A stretch of DNA of 64,000 nucleotides from Hymenochaete sp. R1 (GCA_019400425.1 JAFREE010000013.1:271083-335082); one strand, 5' to 3'; positions 21,414 to 34,167 are shown, numbered from the stretch's first letter. Notes: generated from the letters alone by a model not told the origin. Translations and numbers: made by a program.

Positions 21414-22674
21414 TTACGGCAAGCCTTTACCTGAGTTGATGGCATTCGCAACCTGGCTCGTATTTGGTCTGTTGAATGCGTAGCTACAACGATGTGAGAT
21501 TATGTCAGTATATCGGTATGACGAAGAAAATGAGCCACCCACCGTTCGTATGATTCCAAGTACAAATCCTCCGTGCTTGTCGTTGCCTTGAAGCAGGGAT
21601 GTGCAAACAACCTGGAGGTCCATGCTTTGAATTTGTCACCTTCGGGGAAGTTGAAAGCACGGTAGTGTTTTAGGACGTTTGTAGCTCTGAAAAGCCCTAC
21701 GAATGAATCAATCTCCCGAGTTCAAAAAACAAACATACAGAGTCGATAAGTAACATACATGGACCGGCCATCACGTCTGTGAGGCTAAGAGATGTCCCAT
21801 TATTCCAGAGTCCGCAAGCTGTGGCTCCGGACTCGCGTTCAGCTCTCTCAAGCAAAGATGTAAGACCCTTCAGGGATCCGATAAAGTCCTCGGCACCGGT
21901 CAAAACGGCAACATCGGTTTGAGCTTGGAGATATCTGTAGAATGCAGGTACGAGATTCCGGTTTACGTGGTCACATTGAAGTCGGACCAGGGCTCGGGCG
22001 TCTTGGTCGCCACAGAACATAGATCAGAAACTTATTCCTTGTAACACCGGTCAGGTTGAAATCTTACATGGATCATCTGTCGGTGGAAGAAGCCTCTTTC
22101 CGTTCCCTATCAACGTGGAGGAGCTACGTAAGTATCATTTATTCAGTGCCATGAACTCGGATAAACACAGAAAGGCAACGTACTCTTCCAGAAACTCAAG
22201 AATTACAGTACTTTCATTCAAGCTTTGAGCAGGGTTTGGCGCATTAAACCGTAAACCAGGTACAAGACCCTTCGGCGATACTAATGAAGCAGGGGCAATG
22301 AACGAATATGGTTTCGGGCGCAAGCTGTTCAATACGAACCCTGCAGTAGCCCCGCTGGTTTCTTGTAAGGGTCGACTTCATCTTATGTCAACGCAAAACG
22401 AATTAGCTGTCTTCTTGAAATACATCGAGTTCAACTCACAGTACTATACCAACCAAGATCAACGAAAGTTGGATGCGAACGTGCAAATGACTTATATTAC
22501 TTTGTAAGGGATCTGAAAATACTCAAATGCGATCCAAGCGCGCTGTACAAAAGGACAGAAACACGCAGCGAAGAAGGTGATATTTTCGTCAGAGCTGTGA
22601 GCTTCGACAGTCTTCAAAGCATCGCCTGTGCATGCTTTATGATACTGTTTTCCACTGTCAGCGCCGGCGGCCAT
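21414..22674 (-). CDS. Omega-class-like glutathione S-transferase
   Basis: This is a cytosolic thiol-transferase of the GSTO type. The N-terminal thioredoxin-like half shows FFAACFCPFVQRAWIAFEY, with the catalytic Cys in CPF as in omega GSTs, then EVDPYKKPAG, SPKGLVPGLRFN and LNESTVILEFLE, the glutathione gamma-Glu binding Glu-Ser/Thr site. The all-helical half includes ARALVRLQCDHVNRNLVPAF and SLSLTDVMAGP, and ends NSGKGLP before the stop at 21414-21416. The start at 22674 is chosen because it opens close to the usual family N-terminus; an in-frame ATG at 22743 would add 23 residues. The junction between the first exon (ends 22501) and the EVDPYKK exon does not keep frame with canonical sites (see findings), so the model may contain a missing microexon, an error or a lesion. 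Confidence 0.8.
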
Positions 22675-23206
22675 GATGCTGGTAGGGGTTGACGGACAAG
22701 CGATGTGTCGGCAGGTTCTCGAGGGGTTCGACGAGGTACTCACGTAATTTCCTTAAAAGGAAGTCAAATTGGGATGGCCACTATCGCTCATATTCGCGAT
22801 CTAGCTTGTTTCTCTCCAATCATCCTACCTCAGCGTAGTTTTCGGGCATCAAAGGGACCCAAAGTTCATATGATATCCTATCACTGTATCAGGACGACAT
22901 TCATCTCCGAAAGTCACCCACAATCGCGCTGCGGAATCAGAACTAGAAAATTTCCACGTTTCCTAGCCACCCGATGCCTATGAGCGTGGTCTCCTCGGGA
23001 TTCGTCTCCTCTAGAGCGAAATGCGGATGTTCCTCGCCGGTTCTTGTGCCCGCGAACCGGACGTTGGGCCATGTCCTTCTGAGCTATTGATACTCGTATG
23101 GAAAGGTATATAACTCAGGTTTCAGAACTGGCGCTCATTTACCTACCATTCTTCACTTGGCTTTCCCCTCCTGATAATTTTTTTCCGACACCCCTTGCTC
23201 TCGTCT
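22675..23206. promoter_or_regulatory. Divergent promoter between GST and GNAT genes
   Basis: The GST gene reads left and the acetyltransferase reads right from this 530-base space, so both promoters lie here. A pyrimidine-rich tract with GTATATAAC sits at about 23105-23115, roughly 95 bp before the acetyltransferase start, and could serve as its TATA region. Confidence 0.35.
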
Positions 23207-24235
23207 ATGTCTGCACACCCTCAAATCAACGTACGAAGGCTTACTGAGAGAACTATCTCTGGCATGTCTTGTGGTTTAGCTGCTGCTGCTGAAATATTGA
23301 ACGACCTTTCCATCGTAGCGCAGGACAGGACCCGAATAATCCAACTGCTCCTTCTTGCATTCAAAGGAGGTAAGTCGTCTAAAATCACGTCTAGATTATC
23401 TTTGTTATTCATTCCCACCGCTTTTTGATCGTAGACACGCATGTTGCCGCTCTAACGGCCGGGAAGAGTACCCTGGAGGCGCCTTTCTTCCAGGCTCAGC
23501 TTGACACCACCCTCCTTCACGGACAGCTCTTCGTCGCTGGTGCAGGTAACTCAATCGATGCAGTATGCTTCGTTTTTGCTCCCGGACAAGACTTTCTACA
23601 AGGGTATTGATTTTGATCTGCCGTCGAGAATTTTTTGCATTGCTTATAATTGGTTCTGTAGACCTCTAACATCATTCGGTCCGGGGACGGACTATATAGC
23701 CAAACTCTCCCCCGACATGCAGCAATGGTGGATGCATCACGTATGTATAGGAACTATATCAGCACATTGATGGTGCCAAACTGACTTTCAAATCTCATTT
23801 GAATAGTTAAAGCCTAAATACGCAGAGCTCACTCATCTCGCTCTGGGAGGCGCCGAGGGACGAAAAGACGCGTGGTATATACGCTTATTTGCAGTTCAGC
23901 CAGATAAGCAACGCCGAGGAATAGGGCGACACCTTTTACAGACAATCACCAAACTAGTAAAACCGTCTTCTCCCTGATATACTTGAATGATCTATTTACG
24001 AAAGTTCAATGTGTAGGCGGACGATTCAAATCGAAGAGCCTGTCTCGAGACCTACAATGATCAGCTGGTCAGTTGGTTACCGCCTGCCGCTTGTTATCAG
24101 CGCTTGACTTCTCAAATCTACTAGGTTCGATTTTGCTCCAAGTCTGGCTTTCGCGCCCGTGCGACGAAGAACTTCGGAAGCTTCCTCGGTGGGTTCCCCC
24201 TATTTGCCATGGTGAGGGAACCCAGTTCAAAATGA
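23207..24235 (+). CDS. GNAT-family N-acetyltransferase, 240 aa
   Basis: Six exons (23207-23369, 23435-23603, 23662-23740, 23807-23956, 24017-24067, 24125-24235) join in frame. The acetyl-CoA binding motif A is plain: WYIRLFAVQPDKQRRGIGRH followed by LLQTI, with the RRGIGR pyrophosphate loop. It is followed by motif B features (RRACLETYNDQLVRFC), an SKSGFRAR turn, and the end GSFLGGFPLFAMVREPSSK. The N-terminal 100 residues contain the usual substrate-side helices and a GPGTDYIAKL loop. Members of this fungal group have unknown small-molecule or protein substrates. The protein start is the first ATG after a long pyrimidine leader. Confidence 0.8.
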
Positions 24236-26206
24236 GACCCTCGAACTACCGAGTAGAATGCTTTGGGCTTCGTTCGTGGATCGTGTCGTTATACTTTTAG
24301 TCATTGTGGTAACCTTTGCGCACAGAGCGCTTCTAATTCAAGACTCTATGGGGATTCAGTTTAGCACGCTTCACGACTCCATAAGTGTCAGCTGGGTCAT
24401 ATTCATCTATATCAAGGATGGATTGTATCAAAATCGATGTAACTGTAACTTGTACTCCCGATTAATCAGCTCGTTGTTAACTTTATTCGTTGTTCTATGA
24501 ATCCCAGTACCTTAAAATTTAACTTGAATGTGCGTCCGACTGAAGGACCCCTTTTCATTGGCTTGAGGGATAGCAAAACACTCTCATGAATTTGCGCACT
24601 AAGCCCACGGTATATGGATAAGTTCCGTAAATTAGACCATCCACATTTTGTGCCATTCTTTATCTCTACGAGCGGTGACAAACAAAAGTAAGCCCGGATG
24701 AGCCTTGTCAATCAGGTCTGTACGACGCATCGCGTTGCCGGAGGAGACTCAATGATGATCTGTTGAATAGAAATATAGCAAGCTATCCGAGGACATAGCA
24801 GTCATATCCGTTGTGCTCGACCTCGTGTTCAGTGAGTGTGTCCAACTGACCATCGAAGAGAGCTGCTATGAGAAGCCGAGTTCGCATAGAAAGCCTATGG
24901 AAGTAGACAAAACAGTAACGCGAGACATGCTATCAATCGATGAACAGATGGATGCCCATAATCCAAGTAACGAGGCCTTTGAAATCGGAGTGTTACGTGT
25001 TTTTCTCTCCCTCTTTTCTTTAGCACAAAGTTATGAGTTACTCTTTGAAGCCAGCGGAGATCATAACCACTGCTATTGCACCGTTGTTCACTACTGTAAA
25101 TGACATTAACTTCTGTTGAGGAGCCTTTCGACCGAATAAGAGTTGCGAGTTCGCCCGCCAGGAAAGAGCAAGGCAGGTTATTTTGAGAGCCCTGGGATTA
25201 TTAGTGGGACCTCAAACCACGCGAACTTCACTCTTCTTTCGGATGCAATGACTAACGGGAGGCGAAAGGAACCGCGACGCACAAGAAGTTTCTCGGGATC
25301 CGGGTTTCTCGAAAGATGTCCGCCCTCGAGGAAGCATCAAACTTCCTATTCCCTTGGTGTACATTGGAACCAAACAGCGGGAGAAACACATATAATATGA
25401 GGAATCGTGGTCGTCCCATATGACTCGATACGAAGATTCACGCTTGCAATGAGAATGCATTGCGATAGAAATAGAACGAAGATACATGCCGTGACTTCGT
25501 CGAGTATCTCCAGATAGTATGTGGCCTCAAAAGGGATGGCTTTGTGGCCGCATGCGTGAGACCGACGTACACAAGGAACTCCTAGAAAAGCGCAGAATGG
25601 AATGAGAAGGTACAATATGATATTGTTATCGAAGACTCACAAGTTCACTATGACTACTGAAGCAACAATAAGCTGCTAAAGGCTGAGCAGGGGTATTGCG
25701 AAGGTCGAGGATTTTTGCTACATCTACTTTAAATTCTAAAACAGCTTTAGTTTACTTCATCATAAGAAACCCACATTAATATTGTTGTTTGAGTGCTCTG
25801 AGTGCATAGCGAAGTGCCCACTATATCACGAGCTACGTCCTGTTCATTGAACTGTAATAGTAATCTGCTTAGAGGCTCAGAAGATATCATGGGAAACTGT
25901 GAGAGTGAAGTTGGGAAATTTTGAGTGAAAGAGAAAGAAGTGATGATTGGACGAAGGGAAGGGACGAGATTTCCGAGAGCCTCCGAGAACCGCGGAATAA
26001 AGCACATGATCAAGAAGAAAAAAGATCGACAGACACTTGCCACGCAAATGGTGAAAAGTTCGCACGCCTGGGTGTGTTGGTCAATGTCCGATTCGTCGCT
26101 TTGCAAGCACCAGTGACTTCAATTTGAAGTTGTAGGGGGTTGTCCAGCGCCTACCGCCCAAATTCCGTTTGGTATCGACCATCGTCCTTCACTAGTGTCA
26201 CTTGTC
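24236..26206. other. gene-poor stretch, nothing recognised
   Basis: About 2 kb with only short, uncorrelated open frames on both strands. I find no exon chain, RNA gene or repeat that I can support. The final 100 bases are likely the promoter of the GH15 gene. Confidence 0.4.
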
Positions 26207-29200
26207 ATGGAACTCCATGTCGGAAATACAGTCGCGGAGGAGCGAGAAGAAAGAGGGTATATTCCTATCTCTGATCACGCGCTGTGAGCATTCATTCTCG
26301 AAAGAGAAATGAAGTAGATGAGTTTAACGATTGCGATAGAATTGGCAACATGCGAACAGCTGCTTTGGTGAGATATTGTACAAGATCTATAAAATTGAAG
26401 TTGCTCATGTCCCTTAGATAAGCATGGATGGTTCGGGTACGCTCTATTCATGCTGCACAGGGATTTGATTAATAGCTCATGATATTTTGAGCAAGTCGAA
26501 AGCTACTGCGTTCCAAATTTCGATTCGCCATCTATTTTTGCGCGAATTTTGGATAAAGATAAGGTATGCGTTGCTAAACTTGCCGCTTGTAAGAGGCCTT
26601 GACGTTTTTCCAGGGTGGTCATTTCTCCATTACTCCCAGAATCAAGTTCTCTACGAAGCAAGCATACATGCCTTCATCAAACGTACGGAAATCCAAGTAT
26701 GAAGAAGCATAGACTGACTGATTTGCTTATCCTTGAACTAGGTTCTACAAACGAAGTTAGCATAAACATTCGCCGCGTTGTCAAAACTTAGAATTAATGC
26801 TGACTGTACAGGTTCCTGGCGGAAGAAGGTATCATCTCGGTCACTGACTTCCTTCCGAGGCAATCAGATCCAGAGTCCAAAAAACCACCTCTCTTCTGGT
26901 TGATACGTCGTGTAGAGGTACATTGGTCGAATTTTACCTCAGAGCCTTGCCGTCCGATTTTTGCTGATTTCTGTGAAGGTTATACGAGGATCTATGCCTA
27001 TCCGAATGGAATGCTGCCCAGCTTTCAATTATGCTCGTGACAAACATGACACATCAATCATACCCGACGACAGTGTTCCGGAATCCGCGTTCACATCTCC
27101 ACCTACTTCACCCACTAATTCTGTTGCTACGTCTGGCATTCGCGCTGATGAACCTCAAAAAAAGGCACTTTTTCGATCCCCTGGTCTCGTTCTTGATTTG
27201 AGGTTCATTGCAGAGGGCGCACCAGATGACGGGACAGGCGCAGTGCGAAGGCCAAAGCCTCAGTTGCAACTCCTCGACTTAGCCGAAAGGGGACACCTGG
27301 GAAAGGGTGTTTGCTGCGAGATGGAGCTTGTTGAAGGACAGGCTATTACATTTGTTCTCCGTGAACCGCCATCGGAAGCGCCACCCCATAGTTCTAGGCC
27401 TACCGTTGATCAAGCTAATATCCTTGGGGTGCCTCTTCAAAGTTTGTGTGGAAACTCACCTGCATTTGCCCTATCTTACTTTGCAATAGACCTTATATCT
27501 GGTGCATCAAAGCTGAGGTCCAAGGATGACCCCGTGCTAACTGAGGACCTTTTGAAGTTGTTGATGAAGGTATGAAACAGAGCGAGCAGTGGCGACATAG
27601 CCTGTCTTATCATTTTGACAGGAAACTAATAAGTTTTGGAATTCGTGGATTCGCAAGTCCACGTATAATGGCTCCTGGAAGGAAGCCGTTCACCGTAGTG
27701 CCTTAGCGTTGAAGCTACTTATATATGAACCCACCGGTGCTGTCATTGCAAGTCCTACGTTCAGCCTCCCAGAGTATATTGGTGGTAGTCGCAACTGGTA
27801 CGCCATTTTAGTTCTCGCTCCAATCACTTATTAATATGTGCTCAGGGATTATCGGTTCGGTTGTCCGCTGATTTCTACAAATTTACATATTCACTTTTTC
27901 GAAAGCTTTACATGGATTAGAGACTCTTCATTCACACTCTATGCTCTGATTCGTCTTGGTTTCACCCAAGAAGCAGATGGTACCTAACATAATCTTTTAA
28001 GAGAACGAGCTTTGGTTCTCATCTTTCACCTACCAGCATTCATGGAGTTCATCTTCAAGCGACTAGAGAATCGTGATCCTGATGGTTCGCTTCAAATCAT
28101 GTACTCAATCCACGGTAAATCATGCATCAGTCATTCACGGCCAGGATATAACGCATAGCTTGATGATTCAGGCGGGAAAGATCTAGAGGAAATTGAACTT
28201 ACCCACCTCGATGGACACAAAGGCTCCAAGCCTGTTCGGTAAGCTCATCTTTTTCCGTGTTAGAACGTATGCCAAATTTGCTTCAGAATCGGTAACGGTG
28301 CCGCAGACCATCTTCAGCTGGTTAGTTATTCAATGACACTAAGCATTCTAATGAAACAGAGCATAATCTGAATTTCCACTCAGGACATTTATGGGGAATT
28401 GTAGGTCTTTCGTGTGAGTGAGGCAGTCCGTTCCTGGGCGCTTTTGCTGACATTGACTCATGACAGTTCGAGCCCTCTTTGTTGGTGTTCGTTGATCTTA
28501 TCACTTCAGAATGGATTGTATTTATCTTGGCCAAAAGGTGCGCTTGGGCTATATACCTCATTCAGCTCGCAAACTGAAAAAAAACGTGTTTCAGTTTGGA
28601 AAACCCCTGGTCAGCTGCATAGTCCCACCTTGTCATATTTGATAACTAAATATATCTCATCCAGTCTTACGACACTTGGTAAGTGGTTAAAGTTTTTGAG
28701 GACCTATAGGAAGAGATATCTAATTTTACAAGGAAGGCTTTCGGTCCGAGAATTGTACGTCCTTGACGGCACAAAGCCAGTCCGAAATTAGCTGATATCT
28801 TATTTTATCCTTCTAACAGAGTTGAATGTAAGTTACGCGGGTTAGAACACTCTCATGAACTTAAAAAAATCACTTCCAGATGTAATCAGACGCAGGAAAG
28901 ATGCCGATTTGTAGGTTTCATGATAGCCCATGAACTTATTTTTATTCACTGAACAATCGCTCCGCTGCTTAGGTCTATCTGGTAAGTCATACAGAAGACA
29001 AAGCCGTCCACATTCATCTTTACGTTTGTCCCCAGGGAAGTACGGAACCGTTCTAGACACTTCACTGTGAGTAAAATCTATCAACCGCGATCGTCTATTC
29101 TACTGACAATTTCATTGGTCCCAGTACTCGAAGGTGCGATTGACCGACGCCTGGCCCCTGAATGTGTATTAACTTTGAATATTGCCTTCACACACCACAA

Positions 29201-30223
29201 AAGGTCATGATGTGGTACGTGTTTGGCTTCATGATGACAATAATATTTTGTCGGTGCCAGTTAACCGTCGTGGTCCAGGGTTGCGATAGATAGAGGTTGG
29301 TTGTCCAAGCATCATTTATCTTGTCACTGCGTAATTCATTATCATCACAGGCATTCGCCTCGCCGATAAACGATCTCTTCCTTGCCCTCGGCGCATTGAG
29401 TGGTTGCTTGCTCGTGACGAGTTGTACGAGGAAATCATGGCTAACGCGTGGAATACGGAGAAAAAGTTCTTTTGTCAGAGCTACGAGGATAAGGAAATAA
29501 TTGATTCGGCAGTCCTCATCATGCCGCTTGTCTTTTTTTGCGCTGCGGTGTGTTGCAACTTGTATAGAGAAAAACCTCAGCCTACTCAGCTGACTTTCTT
29601 TTAGTCCGAAGACAGATTCTTGAGCACCCTGAAGCACATTCTCAAGACGCCCGAGAAAGGCGGATTGACTGCAAACGTTTGATCATCCGATTCCTTTTCG
29701 AAGTATCCATTGCTCACATCCGTTGTCGTAGAATCTGGTCTTTCGCTACGATGTCAATAAAGCGAGCGACGGTGTGGGGGGCGAGGAAGGGACGTTCTGT
29801 TTATGCACCCTCTGGTGCATCGAAGCTCTGACTCGGGCGGGTCAGTACGACAAGGCAATGTTGGCTAAGGCCCAGACGATGTTTGAGGTCCGTGGTCGTA
29901 TCCGTTGCTTATTTTTATCGCCTTACCCGTCATTCTAGGACTTCTTGCAGTACACGAACCATGTCGGCCTCTGTACGGAAGAGATTTCAACCGCTGGGGA
30001 AGGGTAAAATTATGCTTGCAAATTTACGAGACGTCCGCTCATCTGCTTTATTTATGCAATAGTCTGGGCAACGCTGTACAAGGTTTTACGTACGTTGTCT
30101 TCTCAAGAACTGTATCGCCGCGGGAAGCTGATTCATCGCCCTCTCCGTAGCCATGTTACGCTCATTTCAGCTGCGTACAATTTGTCGCGCACCTTGTCTA
30201 CTGGGTCAACGTATCACCACTGA
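26207..30223 (+). CDS. GH15-family glycosidase (glucoamylase/trehalase-like)
   Basis: This is an intracellular-type GH15 protein without a signal peptide; the family cleaves alpha-glucosidic bonds. Exon 1 (26207-26283) starts [13 protein letters not shown] and leads into [20 protein letters not shown], the family opening. Then come [19 protein letters not shown], a GGHFSITP strand, [13 protein letters not shown], and the linker exon 26979-27569. The (alpha/alpha)6 barrel is marked by [74 protein letters not shown] and [14 protein letters not shown], ending at TGA 30221-30223. Roughly 25 exons are required. Several are tiny: 19 nt (26418-26436), 14 nt (26742-26755) and 9 nt (27846-27854). Whether the substrate is starch-like glucan or trehalose cannot be told. 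The gene converges on its right-hand neighbour. Confidence 0.88.
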
Positions 30224-30424
30224 GAAACGCAGGGACGATTGGTCTTAGAAGGATTACACCGAGAAATTGTGAAGGAGGAATATGTAGCCAATAGTATCGT
30301 GCATGTGTTAGATAACAAGTCAGAGGTTTGGAACAAAGAAATACATAAAGATAGAATTGATAGTGTTCTTGTATACAGTTGATCCACGTCAGAACTCGGG
30401 TAGAGCTTAAAACAGAACGTCGAC

Positions 30425-31354
30425 CTAGAAAACACATCCACCACAGCAGCAGGAGAGACCTACCAAACAAGCCAGACAGCTGCGCAAGCGCCCATGAGCA
30501 TGTATTCTTCGATGGGACCTCTTTAATAAGAACTCACCAAGAACAGCAATCACCCATTCTCGGCCCAGCTAATCTCTCCTTCGACGGATTCTCATATCGC
30601 TGCTCTGAATCCATACTCGGTCTTCCGTACGGGCCCCCTCCTCCATATCCTTGTCCAGACCCTGGACCAGGACCATAGCCTCCTCCCCCACCCCCTCCAC
30701 CATTTCCCCCGCCTTGTGGCTTTCCGTATGGTCCGTTATGGTAATAATCGTGATTCGAGTTGCTCATGCGCGCAGGCGGAGGAATTTGCATAGGGCCGTG
30801 AGGTTCAGGCTGTGAAATGCGTGAGCCAGGACCAGAGGTGCGACCTGCTTCTGGGAATGATCCGGGGCCACTATCTGGAGGATATGAGGCCTGAGGTCCT
30901 GAGTTACTGTAAGGCGGCGGTGGAGGTGAGAAGGTTCGGGATGCAGATGAGGTATCCGTTGCTACTTGAGGAGGATGTGATGGGGGCAGGTATGTTTGAG
31001 GTACCGTCTCTGAAGCATTCATGGTCATAGCAAAAAACATTATATCAACATTATTTTCCGTCGTTTCTTTGCAATGAAACTGAAAGGATAGAAGAACGCA
31101 CGAGATAACGGCTCCCCGATGCCTCCATTAATATTTAAGTTTGCCGGATTAGCGAGAGGCTGCCCTGGGCCGTGTCCGTACCCATGAGCGTCGCGCTGAG
31201 GCTGAGGCTGCGGTTGCGTCTGCGGAAAATTTGGGTTTGGGAACTGCAAGCCCGTACCATCGTGGCTTTCTCGTGTCGAGCCAGGTGGGCCAGAGGGCAT
31301 AGGAAATGCTGGGACCGACGAGTTCGAGTATCTGTCGCCTCCGTCTTGATTCAT
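30425..31354 (-). CDS. Gly/Pro-rich protein with CYSTM-like cysteine tail, 259 aa
   Basis: Exons 31354-31102, 31009-30538 and 30479-30425 join in frame. The body is low-complexity: Pro/Ser/Gln-rich at first (QTQPQPQPQ), then PPPPPYSNSGP, then Gly-rich (GGGNGGGGGGGGYG). The last exon, only 55 nt, changes the protein into a cysteine tail, MGDCCSCCLACLVGLSCCCG then GCVF, which fits the CYSTM module (cysteine-rich C-terminal tail, probably palmitoylated or membrane-inserted, linked to stress tolerance). The third exon was missed by simple ORF reading and is supported by good donor and acceptor sites and by the tail pattern. It lies in tandem with a similar gene at 31848-32402. Confidence 0.72.
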
Positions 31355-31847
31355 CGTTGAAGGGGAACAGAGGCTCTTGTCCCCGTTATATCGCTGCTTT
31401 CGGGTAGGATGTGGGAGAAGAGTCGGCGCTAGAGGGCTACTCTGACAAATGATTGAGATGACGGTCTCGAGTAAAGAGAACTTGCTGCCATGACCATTGC
31501 CGTCACCGACGTCTCTGCATTTTCCAATGTTGAATGACTCGGTGAATGATGCTGCATAGCTTATGTGGACGGCGCGATCTGAATTCAAACGTACTGCAAT
31601 TCCATGATGTAACCTCGGCTCGACGCGCTTATTTCTCTTCGACTGCTAGCATTCAATAGAAAGATTTCTTTAGTTTTCCCATGACGGGCAGTGCTGGAAA
31701 GGAATACACAGTCGGATACAGATATACACAGCATTCCAGAACCTACAAAAGAGAGATATACTATAGTCTATAAATACACGACGTAGCTATCAGGTATCGT
31801 AACCATGCATTCCAAGTCCAATCATAAAATTCGTTTTGCGGATGTGC

Positions 31848-32402
31848 TCAGCAGCAATCATCGTCTCGTCGTCGTCGTGAATAAGAGTACCCATAACTGG
31901 AGTTATATCTGAAAATAGAAGGTAAGAAATTGAGTAAAAGAAGGAACCGCGAGAGATACTGACCTGGGTCCACAACATCCGCCGCAACATCCACCTCGTC
32001 CGCTCCCACAGCACGAACAGCACTCATCATCATATTGTTGCCCATAAGCGTACCCATTCCCACCATAGTTTCGTCCTCTGTACATGCGGTAGAAGCGCGA
32101 CGGTGCGAGGTAGTTATACGACATAGGCATCGTGTACCGAGGCTGTTGGGCGACTGTCACGACCTGCGGAGCTGATCCAACCAATCAATAGAGGAACAAA
32201 AGAGCAAATTATAGCACGTACTTTGGTACGCTGGTGCGTAGTAAGTAGGTTGAGCGCCCGAGTACGCGGAATACGGGCGCGCGTAGTCACCGTAAACCGA
32301 TCCCCCTCCCCTTCCTGAGTACGTCGAGTATCGTTCCGTGCCGGGAGCATAATACGCACGCGGAGGAGACACAGGGGGCGATGTCTGGTAGTAAACAGAC
32401 AT
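31848..32402 (-). CDS. Tyr-rich small protein with cysteine clusters, 149 aa
   Basis: Exons 32402-32222, 32171-31964 and 31908-31848 join in frame. The N-terminal half is rich in Tyr, Ser and Pro (YYQTSPPVSPP, RPYSAYSGAQP). A middle part PSRFYRMYRGRNYGG leads to cysteine clusters, DDECCSCCGSGRGGCCGGCC, and the protein ends in four Arg, DDDCC. The design (disordered head, acidic residue, Cys-rich tail) resembles CYSTM-type proteins, but the tail lacks the hydrophobic leucines of its neighbour, so membrane insertion is less certain. Function unknown; possible roles in metal binding or membrane association are guesses. Confidence 0.7.
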
Positions 32403-32608
32403 TCAGGAGAAACGAAGAAAAGCTTTTTGCAAAGAAATCCTCTGGGTCGTAAACACGGTTACGGGTACGAAACAAAACAAACGAGATCCTCGCGAGGTCA
32501 AAGGAGATCCAGGTGGTGGTTTAGGGCCAAGGCACGTTCAGTATTGGTTCCACTTGCGAGTGTGGTAAGCATCTGAGACATTGGCGTCATATGTGAGGGC
32601 CGCTGGGG

Positions 32609-33635
32609 TCACTTGGCTGCGGACGAAGCGCGCAGACCCTTTGGATCGTCACGAGAAGGTCCGTGAAATGAAGAACAGGCAGCAAACACCTGGTCAGATG
32701 TCCCATATTCCTCAGTCGCCTTCAGAGCTGTAACTTGAAGCTGGGATCCTAGGAATCGGAAGAGTAAAATCTCACCGCTCGTACAGATGCTATATGAAAA
32801 GGAGCTAGATCTACCCTTCGGTCCGACTATCGAGATTCGATAATGATGTTTCATTATGATGACGGAGGACTCGGGTTATTTTATTTTCCTCCGACACGAT
32901 CGTACCCAGCGGATCCACATCCCTAACGTTCCTACGTTTCTAATGGTGAGCCTATTGACTGACTGCAGCAAATGAAAAGAGAGTAAGTCTCTGGCAACAA
33001 ACTCTCGTTTATCACTCACCTCGCAACATCCCGAGGCTCGGATGACTCTGAGCGTGTGCAGTGGAGAGGAGCTCACAAAAACGACATCTGGTCGCATATT
33101 TTCATCACATAGGGTATACTCAGCATCATAGATCTTAAAGCGAGTGCTCAAGTCCACAACGAAGCATTCGAGATTAACGAAAATTGACACGTGGCGGCCA
33201 CTGGCAAAGCAGCTTGGATGGACGCTGAATGTCCCCCAAACGAAATAAAACTGCCAAGACCATCCCAAGGTTTACTGCACGCTGAGTCAACAGTAAGTGC
33301 TCATGTGAGTTGAATACTTGTCGGGCTTATCGAATAGAAAAACTTGAAAATAAGCGTAAGTTCCATGTCGTATAGATACTGCGTGGGAGAAAAAAGTCCA
33401 AAAATGGATCGCTTAGATATGTGTTCGCCAGCGCTTCCGAGGTTTTCAGCGTCTCTCTTCCGACGTTCATCCAATGCTGTTCTAGCCGTCGCAGGCCCGC
33501 ATCCTCAATAAAGTATGTTTTTTCTTTCGGAATCAAACACTCCTCGTCTCTAGCGAAGACATAGATTGACATATTGACTTTGCAGGCTTTTTCATTGTAA
33601 TAGACAGGCAAAAGTAATTTGTTATTTTTCCTCAA
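32609..33635 (-). CDS. hypothetical multi-exon gene, incompletely resolved
   Basis: No family was recognised. On the minus strand several coding-like stretches are bounded by good splice sites: about 33635-33330 (NMSIYVFARDEECLIPKEKT, EDAGLRRLEQHWMNVGRET), about 33230-33021 (SIFVNLECFVVDLSTRFKIY, RPDVVFVSSSPLHTLRVIRA) ending at a GTGAGT donor, and pieces in 32860-32690 (SQLQVTALKATEEYGTSDQ ending at a GTGTTT donor). I could not connect all of them in one frame, so the span is approximate. It may be a real gene of unknown function or a decaying one. Confidence 0.4.
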
Positions 33636-34096
33636 GAACGGAGTGCACCTCAGCTACGATTAAGAATGTTCGACTCAAAACCTCGGCAATACATGCAATC
33701 AAGGAGTTTTTTCTAACCACTGTGCCCTGACTTTTCACTGTCGGGGCCGACCGTCCCCTTCATGCCGTCCACGAAAAACCATCAGGCAGCGTCATCAAAA
33801 GTACACTCCTGGTCTCGGAACCTCTAACCATCTTTCGGCAGCTCGTTCATAAACCCAAATGTTCCAGACGTCGGCGAATCCTCGTTTTGTTTTTGACTAT
33901 GATATTCTCCGAGAGCTTTTATTATGCATGCGGAGCAGCAGCAGCCTTTCAATTATCAACGTGCATGTGCCTCTGCCCGCAAAACCATCGGTGCTTCCTA
34001 TTCTTAGTCTATCGAAAGCGCAAGGGCTTTGTCACTGGGTCCAGGCACACCAATAGACGACTCAAGTCGTTTGTATCTTTTGCATCGTACGACGAG

Positions 34097-34104
34097 TATA
34101 AAAG
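34097..34104 (+). promoter_or_regulatory. TATA box of the AA9 gene
   Basis: TATAAAAG lies 64-71 bp before the AA9 start codon, a normal distance for a strongly regulated secreted enzyme in basidiomycetes. Confidence 0.6.
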
Positions 34105-34167
34105 CGATGAAGACTATGCGATTATAGGAAGCCAGGTCACTCCGATAGGTCTACCTTAAAAAACATC

